A stretch of DNA of 64,000 nucleotides, taken from positions 992,001 through 1,056,000 of the forward strand of contig JANVFP010000014.1 in the NCBI GenBank assembly GCA_027919835.1, given 5' to 3'. The notes beneath the pieces were generated by a model. That model did no database searches, was not told where the DNA came from, and saw nothing but the letters and a program-made list of their open reading frames with translations. Position 1 is the first letter of the stretch; every line of letters starts with the position of its first letter. The translations under genes and the position numbers were made by a program. Below are positions 11,301 to 22,500 of the stretch, piece by piece. This DNA comes from Lentinula raphanica (Eukaryota; Basidiomycota; Agaricomycetes; Agaricales; Omphalotaceae).

Positions 11301-13948
11301 TGTCCATCCGGATTACGAACGACCACACTCATTCTCTTCCTCGTACTGTTGAACTCCAAGATCTTCAAAACCTCATACCGCTCCTTCTGCCCCATCACTT
11401 CTATATCAACTCCGTCCTTCCCCTTGTTGACGAACGGGAACCCAACATCCCTCGCACCGGCGACAAGAGCAGCCTCGTCCGGCGACTCGGCCTTGTACTC
11501 CAAATGGTACGGATTCCTGCCCGTCTCTGGCTTGTCTGACAGAACTGTATGACAGACTGCGAGCGCTCTGAAGAAGGCGATGATGTGAGCTCTTTGGGGA
11601 CCCTGCCTGTCAACCAGATCCTGGACCAGTTTCGGTGCGACCAACGTCAACTTGTCTTCCTGCAGGTATCGATTCTTGAACGACCTCTCCATGATGCTAA
11701 TCATCTGTTGCTTCAAACTCATCAACTTCTCAGCTAGTTCCTCTGGACTAAGCATGTCTGTATTCCCGTCGCGGGTGGCAGCTCCGCGTTGAGCTTCTGT
11801 AATCCCATCGCCGTAGATGACGCCATGAATGGAGCATTTCTGGAATTCCATCACATTCTGGGTCAAGGTACCAGTTTTGTCGGAGAAGATGTATTCGATT
11901 TGACCAAGATCGTCCGAGATGTTCCAGGTTTTCGGAACGCAGGCTGTGTCGTAGGGTTGGTAATACATATCGACGTCTTGAGAAATGAAGTAAGCTTGGA
12001 TAGTTTTGACAATTTCGATAGAGATATACAGTGAGATGGGAATGAGATTTTGAAAGGCAATAAGACACGATCTAGGAGGAAGGTTAGTTCGATGTTCAAG
12101 CAGACCGATGATAGTGAATAAACGTACACAAAGGTGATAAGGGCATTCAGAATATGGTTATCTGTTGCGTCCACGTCGATTTCGAAATACTCAGCGCTAG
12201 TACCTGTCTTCGCATCCTGTATACCGTTCATGATTGCTGTGAAGGTACACATAGCGAGGAGGATGACGAAGTTGACGGCCACATTGAAATTGGTCTCTTG
12301 CTCGATCTTGCTACGCTTTGATGGCGTGTCACCCCCATTCAGCATAATCTTCGTATCCGCTCCGGTGAAAACAACTAGAGCGACAGTCCAGGGAGTGTTT
12401 CGTATGGTACAGCCTCTGAGAAGAAGTTCATTGATCGTCACCGGTTCTTGCTTCCGTTCACCCGTTACAGAGTCCTTGTAACGAAGGACTCCGTGGTAAA
12501 GATACAGATTCTGATGTGGCGGTTCTGAATCAAGATAGAATGAACAGCGTTCAATGTCCTCCTCAGATGATATTCCCATGGTAGCTTTGACAGAACGTCG
12601 CGGCTTGAGATTAGTCTCTCCATCCAAGTTCTTGGTTTCCAGATAACACATGCCGTCTGGATCCGAGGTGGCTAGTACAACGACATCTGCGGGAACCTGC
12701 TCGTTGTCTTTGAGAAGGACTATATCGCCGACTTCGAGTTTTTTCCACAGCGTCCTCTCCCAGACGGAGGCACCGGTAACATGTTTTCGAGGATCGACGA
12801 CGCCGATACTTGAACGCGAGTAGTGACTTTGAGCGTAGTTAGACATCGACCCTAGACCTATCCGGGTTGCTGAATCAGAGAACGAAGGATTCGAGCCAGG
12901 CTCGCCAAGCGGCGGATAACTATGCGAGTCGACACTCTGAATGTCCTCGAGCCGTCTGCCACCTGCGCCAAGACTAGGAATATCAAAGCTGCTCGGATAA
13001 TCCGCGAAAGCTGTCTGAGAAGCATTGGATTGGTTGAGTGCTGTTCGCATCACAGCACCTGCCTCTGATGCTTCGCGTTCCCTGAGTTTTCGAACACCCT
13101 TGGTGACCTGGCCAGTTAAGGGAACACCTCTAAGTTTGTCGAACCAAGTACGGGGATCCTTGGCAAGATTCACGTTTTGCCAAGAACCCCCGATTCGCGT
13201 AACAGCGGAGTTGTTCACTTGATCGTCAAGCTTGGCTCTGCGGTAGTCTTCAATAGCATCTTTGAGCGCGGTAACGGTGACGATGAATAGGAGGGGGAGT
13301 ACGGCTATAGCACCTGTATCAGCGTCAAAGATAGGGATCACTAGAGTACGCAGTTAGCACGAGAAACCGAAAGAGAGTGCACAAAGACTGACGCTGCACA
13401 ACGACGAGTACAAGGAAGAAAATGTTTGCGACGCTGCGGATATGATGTTTAAGAAGGATCCTTTATGAAGACTGTTGCGTACCCACCGACGAAACTGTTC
13501 AAATAGATTCTTGGGTATGAATGTGACTATCGTATACTCTTCCAGGATGGTTAGAACATTGTGCAGAAAGAGTAAAGCTAGATCACGCACTGGTCGTTCG
13601 AACTTTGTTACGTTTATATCTCGCGATGGGTTCGCCATTCTGATCAATTTCGGAATGACCAAGAGGATGGTTAACATATACATTCCTGCGAACTCCGGGA
13701 ATCTCTGTTGAGGGAGCAGTAGAGTCCACTGCTGGCTCGTGCGACCGCTTCTTCTCTGACCTGCTACCAAACAAACGTCGCCTACGCCTGGTCTTCCGTC
13801 TTTGAGCCTTCTCCTCTGTGCGTATAGACTCTTCTAGAGCTGAAGCAGCGGTCCTGACCGTTCGCAAGCGTAGCTCTGGATCGATAGTATCATCTTCGTC
13901 GTCGCTGTCCGAATGCCTCGCGGTTGAAGGTCGCTTGAGAAAAGACAT
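8385..13948 (-). CDS. P4-type ATPase, phospholipid flippase of the Dnf1/2 type
   Basis: Eleven exons: 13948-13591, 13538-13487, 13433-13393, 13340-12128, 12071-10936, 10882-10536, 10470-10190, 10129-10044, 9988-9706, 9652-9483, 9427-8385; 1669 aa with all phases consistent. It moves phospholipids from the outer to the cytosolic leaflet using ATP. Visible hallmarks: N-terminal KYTIVTFIPKNLFEQFRR just before the first membrane segment; the actuator loop DGET at about 390-393; PISL (566-569) in the fourth membrane helix, which replaces the cation-pump PEGL motif and marks P4 enzymes; the phosphorylated Asp at about 619 in DKTGTLT; and GDGAND at about 1062-1067. About 130 low-complexity residues sit between the second membrane segment and the actuator domain, and a roughly 350-residue Ser/Pro-rich cytosolic tail follows the last helix. 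The NLFEQF motif and long tails favour the Dnf1/Dnf2 clade, which usually needs a Lem3/Cdc50 partner, over Drs2 or Neo1. Confidence 0.95.
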
Positions 13949-14515
13949 GTTCAGGATCAAGAATGAGCAAGAATGAGCAGACCGAGAGCCAGCACGGTAG
14001 ATAGGAAGATGAAAATGAGTGGATTGGCTGGTCTTTGAGCGCTGTAGTATGACACTGACAGAGGATTATTTGCGATGCAGAATACCGAAAATGGGTTTCG
14101 AAAGCCGATGACTAATCAGAATGACATCCGAATGCGGCATGTACTTTAGGGGTTACATACATTTAATTTTGTTCGCGAACTCTACCGGAACTCTACCTAA
14201 CTCTACTCAACTCGTAGCATTTGACTACTTATCTTATGAAGAACTACATTAGACTTCCTCGGTGCGCCCGTAGTCAGCCGCAGTCCCAGGAAGCCCACCG
14301 GCTATGCATGTACATATTCAATATTCAACCATGAAACAGATTAAATCAAGTTAGGGCGCGCTGATTTATTGCCCGAGATATCCTAAAGCTGCAGTGGCAA
14401 AGTAAATACATACATACATGTTAGCACAATAGGAAGTCGGTGAAGCAGCCGCAGTTAATGGCAGGTATCAAAGCAGAAGACACGAAGTCCAAAAAAATCT
14501 AGGAGCTACAGTAAG
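13949..14515. other. intergenic between flippase gene and tRNA
   Basis: Contains the flippase promoter. A short cluster of aactctac-like words lies near 14177-14213. No gene seen. Confidence 0.5.
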
Positions 14516-14609
14516 TGATGAGAGTGGGATTCGAACCCACGCCACGAATGACTAGAGGTTTAGATGCAGGACCTAAATCTAGCGCCTTAGACCACTCGGC
14601 CATCTCACC
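14516..14609 (-). tRNA. tRNA-Leu (anticodon UAG) with about 14-nt intron
   Basis: On the minus strand a full cloverleaf folds: acceptor GGTGAGA with TCTCATC and discriminator A; D arm GCC/GGC; anticodon stem CTAGA/TCTAG; a leucine-type long variable region; T arm GTGGG-TTCGAAT-CCCAC. The 7-nt anticodon loop TTTAGGC closes only if about 14 nt (tcctgcatctaaac) are removed one base 3' of the anticodon, the standard position of nuclear tRNA introns. The intron contains CTAAA, complementary to the anticodon, as in other eukaryotic tRNA introns. Anticodon 5'-TAG-3' reads CUN leucine codons. The exact intron edges could shift by one base. Confidence 0.93.
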
Positions 14610-14640
14610 ACATACGTCAAGGTCTGTACAAGTCGATGTA

Positions 14641-16123
14641 TCAGGCCGCTTGAATCCCAGCACCTCCCGCATGAACCCACTTCGTTTCGTCCACAACCGC
14701 TGGCCCTACATCTGAATCGTGACCAATCTCACTAGGTATCAGTTCATCCATCCTATCGCCCATCGCTAAGCGAGATCGCATTCGCGTACCCAGGACGGAT
14801 TCCTGTCGTAGATCCCCGACCCGTTTCAAGGAAAGGAGCCTTGAAACAGAGTCGGAAGGGGCTAGGGAAGGAGTGTCCCATGACTCAGGTGCATCCCAAA
14901 CCGACATCGGCACAGTCTTTGATGTTTCGAATAGGTTGGAGTTGTCATATCTGGACGCTCCGGATACTCTTTGAGCGGAATCCCAGTGGAAACGCTCCGA
15001 ATGATTCCACCGTTTGGCCTGGTTGGTCAAAGGGGAAGGGATCTTTGAATGACGACGTCGACGACGGATGAATAACAGCAGTGCCGCTAGAAGCAGCATA
15101 ATGAGTATTGTTCCAAACACCGCGCTGAGTACGATCGCTACGACGTTGTCGCTGGATTGGCTTGATCGCTGAGAAGCTGACGATGTTGGAAGAGTTGAAG
15201 ACGACGCTTCAGTAGTCGTTGACATTGTAGAAGATGAACTCTCTGCATCACTTGTAGATGCTGTTATCGTGGAATATCTAGATTGGGTTGAAGACGAGGA
15301 GCTTGTACTGGAACAAATAGGTGAGGACCTGTCGAACAAGGAATAGAAGGTCACTTACATGGATGATGTTGATGTTGTGAGGCTTGATAACAGTGTGTCA
15401 AGGTGATTATCACGAGTGACTAGAAGCATAGACTTGCCTACTTGAGGATAATGACGACGTTGAAGACTGGGATGTTTTTGAGTGAGCTGAATCACTGTCT
15501 GTGGAACTATTATCATCGGAAGAACTGGAATCGTCTTTTCTGAAAAAACGTAACCTGGCTTTCAGAGGGTCAGGGTGCAATGTGAAACTGAAGCTCACAG
15601 ATCCACTTCGAAGTGACCAGAACTCGTGCCAGACATGCCGCTGTCGGATACCGTAATCAAGTACAGAACAAGAAGAGACGATATATCATCGCTTACCTGG
15701 GAAGGGCTAGGGCGATACGATGGGTTCTATGCTAGGTGTCAGGCTACCAATACAAATCGCTCGAGAATTGAGCAGAAAGCATACCCTGTGGCTGTCGGTA
15801 CGGGCTTGATGATTCCAGTGCTCTTTCCATTGGGTTTGACGACTGTGGACCACTCTGTGAAAACCCCGCGGGAGTTGTCGTTCACAAGGACCATCGTGAA
15901 CTCATCAAGCAGAGAGCTATCGCTATCCTGAAGAATCCAAGTTGCCGTTACTGACTCGGAAACAGTCACTGGATTGGCACTACCAGTGATCACGTTGATA
16001 TCCAGAGACATGACCGCTTGAACAAGAAAGATAAGATAAACCAGCAGCCTGCAAATTGGCACTCGTGTAAGTGATGTTTGAAGAGAGTCGTAGTTCGAAT
16101 GCTCACCAGGCCAGGATGAACAT
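14641..16123 (-). CDS. Ser-rich single-pass membrane protein with Kre9/Knh1-like N-terminus
   Basis: Exon 1 (16123-16107) and exon 2 (16048-15785) encode a signal peptide (MFILAWLLVYLIFLVQAVMS) joined to a beta-rich domain (INVITGSANPVTVSESVTAT, then WILQDSDSSLLDEFTMVLVN), as in the Kre9/Knh1 N-terminal domain of fungal surface proteins. Exons 3 (15726-15697), 4 (15640-15599) and 5 (from 15539) continue in frame into a Ser/Thr-rich stretch. One or two small exons between about 15450 and 15354 are uncertain. The last exon (from about 15340 to 14641) has more Ser/Thr, one transmembrane helix (VVAIVLSAVFGTILIMLLLA) followed by RRRRRH, and a cytosolic tail of about 140 residues. Type I topology with a heavily O-glycosylated ectodomain is inferred; the shape resembles wall-stress sensors, but no sensor function is shown. 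Confidence 0.72.
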
Positions 16124-17276
16124 CTTCAAAGGAATAGGTTTAATCGAAGAGAAGGAGAGCTACAGAGTAGAGGTGAAAGGATGGGAGAGGCATACATTGA
16201 TAGTCCGTGAGTCGAACGTGATCTAGCGACCATCAAAGATGAACAGCCTCGAGCAGATCCTTAGACGCTGTTACGACGCAATACCCTGCACTGACATCTT
16301 GCATTCAACTTGTGATATCATGATGAATCAGCAAGACGTTTGCGACTTTTGAAGAATGTGAAAAACCGACACAGACCAAATCTCTTGCGTACATGGTTTC
16401 TTCTAGCTCCAGATGGTAGAGTCGATTAGGGATATCGGAAAAGCCTCAAGCGGCCTCCTAACGAAGGTCGAAATCACAATGAGGGCTCAGGTTACTGCTT
16501 CCGCGTTCATCACGGTGTTGGTTTTTGATGATGATGTATCGTCTACACTGGATGATAATATGTAAGGGCTTAAAGTAGTTACGATCTTTTCAAGAAGCCT
16601 CGACCTACGCTCATCTCGAAGATTCTGGTCGAAAGATTGAGGACATCATAGAAAACGACGAACGGTGAGTACGGAGCGATATATCAGCGCCTATCTGGGA
16701 ATCCGAATAGGTCAGTGGCCCAAATGGCACTGAAGTGAAGGAAGTCTCGATGAACGCAAAGCATTCCAATTTCGAAAGCGATGGCGGTGGCCCTATAGCA
16801 GTAGTTGCGAGCAGAGGCGCCTCCAGCGCTTATTTTGATTTCCCGGTTTCCGTGACCACCATTCTAGCGAGCTTTCATGATTCAGATGAGATGAGATTGA
16901 CTCTCTTCTACATACACGAATTCTGCGGCTCATATTTGGCTTGTCGTAGCAAAGATCGGAGGCTTCGGTATCGATAGCTGTCCGAGGTGAATTCGTATTG
17001 GCCACAACCATCATCACGTTCGCTAAGTCCATGAAATTTTCTGCGAATATCCATAACAAAAACGTTGTGTAGGTTTTCAAGATAAAGCTATCACACGAAA
17101 TCTGAGCTCTGGGAGCTGGTGTGGGTGTTCTTATGTAAAGGGAAGGACTCGCCAGACGTGGAAATCAGCTTATGATCATTGTGGACTGTCCATATCATGA
17201 TGAAAACCCGTTGTGATTGATATCCGAATTCCCTCTCTCATACAAACTCCTACCTCGCAGATTGTCGGAAAGAAAC
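16124..17276. other. intergenic, no confident gene
   Basis: About 1.1 kb between divergent genes. Overlapping frames on both strands (plus 16735-16977, minus 17080-16793) have no recognisable domain; the minus frame begins with a hydrophobic stretch (TFLLWIFAENFMDLANVMMV) that could be a relic of a multi-pass membrane protein, but no consistent exon chain continues from it. Confidence 0.4.
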
Positions 17277-19068
17277 ATGCCCAGATTCCAATTACCGCCT
17301 GCAGCAAAGAAAGCAGACGACACCATCCTTCTGCCCATTTTGGACGCTACACCACCGAAAGCATTCGGCACTGGTGATGCTCGTTCACTCTTCATGTTGG
17401 ACGACGAATACACGAATCTGAACCATGGCGAGTCACTTCGGTTACACTAGAGTCTGGGTTCAGGCTGAGTTCGCAGATTGTCGCTGTCCACAGGATCATT
17501 CGGTTCGGTACCAAAGGCAGTCCATGAAGCCAGCGAATTGCTTTCTCGGCACTTCGAGTGTAATCCAGACCGGTACATCCGTGAGGAGCATCCTGCTCGA
17601 GTTGATGCTGCGAGGGCGGTGGTTGCGGAGCATCTGGGTGTGGACCAGGATACTTGTGTTTTTGTACCTAGCGTTGCGGCTGGAATGGCAACCGTTCTAC
17701 GAAATTTCTCGTGGACGGCTCGAGATGTTATTGTGTGTTGTGCGTGTGTTCATGTTCTAGAGCATCTTTCGCCTTTTGATTTACGTATTCTTTCAGCGAA
17801 TGTGATATACGATACGATATCCTCGAGTGTGAAGGAAATATGTCAAGGAGATAATAGTCCTCATCGCTCGATCTTCAAGCTACAACTCCCGCTCTCTCAT
17901 TCCTCGATCATAGAGCAATTCAAGCAGCATTTGAGATCGCTTCGAACTGAAATGGAAGCTACTTCAGTGAAAGCTGGTACCCCACCGGGAAAAATCGTAG
18001 TGATCATAGAGAGTATCACATCCTCTCCTGGCATTCTGATGCCGTGGCAAGAGATGGTTAGGATATGTCGAGATGAGAACGTCTGGAGCGTAGTTGATGC
18101 GGCGCACTCCTTGGGGCAAGAAGTCGACCTGGATATCGGAGTTGTCGATCCTGATTTTTGGTTGACGGTATGTGTACATAAGGAAATTCTGGTTCTCGAC
18201 CGCCAATCGCTGAAATGTTTTTGGTAGGATGGTGCAAAGTGGGGTTATGCGAAACGCGGTTGCGGTATTCTGTATGTCCCTTATCGGTAAGTAGGATATC
18301 TATCTAGCAAAGTTTTCCATGTTCAAAAGTTTGTCGTTTCACGGTTACTCAGTAACCAAGATCTGATTACCTCGGCATACCTTCCAGGCTTGATATTCGG
18401 CGGTCCTGAATTGTCGACTCGATTCGTTTGGCAATTCTATTGTGAGTTATGATTAGGTTGCCTTTCTCATTTCACAAATCTAAAGAATATTAACAGGGAG
18501 TGGCTTGTCGGATCCTGTACCCCCGATTAGCATCACGTTTGGTAAGTTTCCGTAACTTTCTGAATATCCTAATGCTGATTTTTGGATAGCACTGAAATTT
18601 CGTCAACAAATTGGGGGAGACAAGATGATACAGAAGTATTGTCATGAACTCGCAATGTCGGGAGGCCGACGAATGGCGCAAATCATGAACACGACTATGT
18701 TAGACTCTGCGGAGAACAGTGGAGAAGTGGTTGCTAACATGGTCAGTTGACTTCCTCGCTTTTGAACCATGACTGAATTTCGGTGTTTAGGTGAACGTGG
18801 AACTGCCACTCTCGCACACCATCCGGCCTTCAGGGGAGGTTTATCACTTGTTCTCCCAAGAGCTTTTTGAGACACATAAGGTATTCGCGACGTGTTTCGT
18901 TTGGCAAGATAAATGGTGGACACGCGTGAGTGCGCAGATTTATAACCAGGTTAGTTTGCCTTCTGTTACTATTAATGGTCCTGATGCTGTCGTCCGGTGC
19001 AGATGGATGACTTTGAACGGCTAGCAAGAGCATTGTTGGAAATATGCAGGAAAATCGCAAAGGATTGA
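17277..19068 (+). CDS. PLP-dependent class V aminotransferase-fold enzyme, Egt2-like C-S lyase candidate
   Basis: Eight exons: 17277-17427, 17494-18167, 18228-18286, 18353-18441, 18497-18541, 18590-18741, 18791-18949, 19003-19068; 464 aa, all junctions in frame. The fold family includes cysteine desulfurases, isopenicillin N epimerase-like proteins and hercynylcysteine sulfoxide lyase (Egt2). Seen: LMFMLDDEYTNLNHG-type start (FMLDDEYTNLNHGSFGSVP), a VDAAHSLGQ segment carrying the PLP-contacting Asp, and the expected Schiff-base Lys in DGAKWGYAKRGCG. Also seen are ALKFRQQIGG, VNVELPL and a C-terminal RVSAQIYNQMDDF. Order and spacing agree best with Egt2, which cleaves a C-S bond in the last step of ergothioneine synthesis; a related unassigned lyase or epimerase is not excluded. 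The first intron appears to use a GC donor (GCGAGT at 17428). Confidence 0.82.
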
Positions 19069-19590
19069 ATTGTGTGATGCGAGCCAGTGAATCACTATTC
19101 ACAACGTGCTGCTCAGTATGTATGTACATATAGGAATACTGAGGTTGTAGAGTACAGCGAGCATCGAAAAATGCAAGTACGCTCCGTCGTTATCTTATCA
19201 GCGATAAAGTGTACCTAGTCCGGCCACTTTGGGCGTCTAAATCGAACGCCACGCCACGTGTCTTGGTAACATCATTTCCGTTTCTTTTCCTCGTACGTGA
19301 AATCGACGAAAGAATCTAGCCATCACTCTTTCTCTTATACACTCTCCTCCCATCTAGCTCTGCGCCCCAACACTGAGGGATCACACTCAGATTTATTCCA
19401 GAGTCAATCCTTAACGTTATAACAACAATAATAGCTCGATCCTTCAACTTGAGGAGTTTATAGCATTCTGCGCGCCTGGTCAACGCTAATCAATTTGGTA
19501 CCGCGTCTTTAGAGAGGGTTGTTAATAATCTGTGCGTTTAGCTGGCTTATACTAATTACGACTCAACTCATGCCATCTTTGATTCAGAAA
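19069..19590. other. promoter region of the LRR gene
   Basis: No ORF of note. A CACGTG E-box lies near 19255-19260, pyrimidine-rich stretches near 19325-19360, and a possible 5' UTR intron ends with ttgattcag just before the ATG at 19591. Confidence 0.4.
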
Positions 19591-22500
19591 ATGGCATCGC
19601 TTTCATCGCCAATTCCTACTTCCCCATCTCATCCGCCACCTTCATCTCCTTCCTTAAACTCTGCCTCTCCCTTGTCACCTTCACCTTCACCCTCGATACA
19701 TTCACCCAGACCTCCACCACCTGTGCGTAGGGCGTCCACTTCCTCAGATAGGATACCTATCCCAGGCAAAAGCATCCTCAAGAAACCTCCTCCGCCACCG
19801 ACTGGTTTACTCTCACGAATAACGAGCGGCATGAGTATTGGCAAATTCTTTGGTGGAACACCAGCTACGACAGCTACGGCTGGCCATGCTCCAGAGCAGG
19901 TTGTGACGACGACGCCCATTGCAGGTGAATCAAGCACTGGAGGTTTGAAACGAGCCCACTTCATTCTACCGGAGATAGCCGTCGTCTATCCCATCTCTAG
20001 TAATGCACCTCCTAGGACACCTATGACGGATATCGAGAAGCAGACAATCGAGAATAGGGAAAAGGAAAGGCGAAAGCGCGTCGTCAGTGGTGAACCTGAA
20101 AACGGAACTGGTTGGTGGACGATGGAGAAGGTTCAAGGTTTCTACGAGGAGTGTTGTAGGGCTATGGATGTGAAGCCTGATGAGGCGATCTCAAAAGCTC
20201 TTCTAAAGCCTTCGTCATCTCTGACAATGTTATCCACCAGCTCCTCATCAACGTTGTCTTCGGCATCTGTACCAATGTCAGCGCTCCCGTCGTCGAATAG
20301 CCCAAGGACGCTTGATCTTACTGGAGTTTCACTCACCACGACTCAGGCAGAGATTCTAGCAGATGTGTTATCTATAGAATGGGGCCTTCGTTCGCTCATC
20401 TTGTGCGAATCAAATCTGGACCCAGAGGTTTTGAAGCCGATCCTACACGCTCTTTTACTCAACAACACCCTCATTTACCTCTCTGTCGCTTCAAACACTG
20501 GACTAGGGAACAAGAGTTTAGCTGGTAGGGGTACAGGCGCCGGATATGGATTGAGTGCTGGTTTGAAGGGTGCTGGGGTGACGATCACTGGTGGTGGAGG
20601 GCTAAGTTTAGGAGGAATTGGAGGTGGTGGGGTCACAGGTTGGGTGGTACTCGAAGCGTATCTGAGCAAGTCGAGGCTAAAGGTTTTGGATCTATCGAGG
20701 AATGCCATTGATAAGAAAGCGATGGAAGGTGTCGTTAAAGGCGGTTTGGGATCTTCAAACTCCTCGAGCGAAACCACAAGTACTCCCACTCTGGAATCTC
20801 CTTCGAACAACGTCAAATCAGGGTCTTCCTCGCTCATCACTCTCACTCTCGACTCTGTTACTCTGAAGTCCGGCGCGTTAGATGTTCTAGCCAGAGCCGT
20901 GCGGACATCTCCAACTCTGCGTACATTATCCCTCAGAAATTGCCGAATAGGAGCTATGGGTAGCAGAGGTGGGATAGCGATCAGTCTGATGATCAGAGAT
21001 TGGCCGGATACAGTGGCAGCATCTCTCTCACCGTCTCCGAATCCTTCATCAGTCTCCACCAACAGTTCGTCAAACTCTCTCTCCCAAACTTCGAACAGTG
21101 GATCGTTGAACAGGCTCCGAAGACCGGCCGCATTAACAAACATACTGGGTGAGGCGTCGGATATCCCCGCTTCGCTTTCGAGTGCAGCGATACCTTCAGC
21201 ACGATCAGGTTTAAAATCGTCGTCTACAATAACAACAGGCTCGGTACCGATACAGAAACCGTTGCTTCCCCCGCCTAGGCATCCATTACCATCGTCCTTG
21301 AACTCTTCAAGTCACCCAAACTCACATCCTCCTCTCCCCATTCCCCACTCCCACCTTCCTCCACCGCCACCGTCACATTCGACCAAGAATGTACAAACGA
21401 CATATACACCTTACGTCCCGAGATCTAAACGGGGCGTAGTAGCTGGATCGGGATCTGTTCCGGCTACACCTACTACGCCAATGGCGCCTATGACCCCGAC
21501 ATTAACCACTGTGAGTCGTGGAGGTGTCACTGCTGTCGGCGTCCCTTCAGATGACTCTTCCTCTTTGAACTCATCTTCAGACAGTTTACATAACTATTCC
21601 GCATCGACAATCACACCGACTACTATCAATGCAATCACGCACAATCATGCTGGCTCAACACTTGGTTCACAGCCAGTTCCTCCGTCCGTGGCCGCGTTGA
21701 ACAGTGCCTCGGCGGCACTGCTCAGTCAGGTGAGGGCGTTAGATGCGTTACCTAGGATGGGCAATCTGAGGAGCTTGGATCTGAGGGGTAATGAGATGAG
21801 GGTGAGTGTTTCGTTCCGTTTTTTTTTGAGTTTGGTTTTGTCACTTACATCTTGATCTGCTTTTCCGACAGAATCATATAACGTACCTTGCTCAAGTACT
21901 GAAGCGTAATCGCACTCTCAAGTCTCTCAACCTACAGGATAATAAGCTAGACCCGAAAGCCTTAGCCGTACTCGCTGAAGCACTCAAGTATAACGCGGCG
22001 CTGGAGGAGCTGGATTTGGGCAGGAATCCGTGCTGCGGGGTAGTTGGAGGAAGTACGAGCCAGACAAGATCAACCCCGACAACATCATACAGCAGACCCA
22101 TGCCAACAACATCATCGTCTTCAAGCACGACCACCCCTTACACTAAACTACAACCAAACTCCGTTTCGAATACTCACATGAACGGTTCTTCCGCTTTTAC
22201 CGCTGCGAAACCTAATCTGGCATATTCTAACCAACCTACCTATTCGTCTTCTCCCGTTCCACAACTCAATCTTGGCTTGGAAGGCATCCACGCCCTTCGG
22301 CTTGCCCTTGCCCTGAATACGACACTCAACAGGCTATCGTTAGCAGACACGCATCTTGGGGATGCCGGCGCAATTGCTTTAGCCGAATGGATGGGTGAGT
22401 ATAGAGGATTAAGGTGGTTGGATTTGACACGGAATTCCAGGTCAGTTCCAAACAGGCCCGACGAATAGCACTACGAAACTGACTTTCTTCCAGGTCAAGC

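Noticed and set aside
14499..14715. 65-66-codon ORFs on both strands over the tRNA
   Set aside because: They are the tRNA sequence read as protein.
16735..17080. A gene in the gap before the PLP enzyme
   Set aside because: Frames overlap on opposite strands, no domain, and no splice chain extends them; one hydrophobic stretch alone is not enough.
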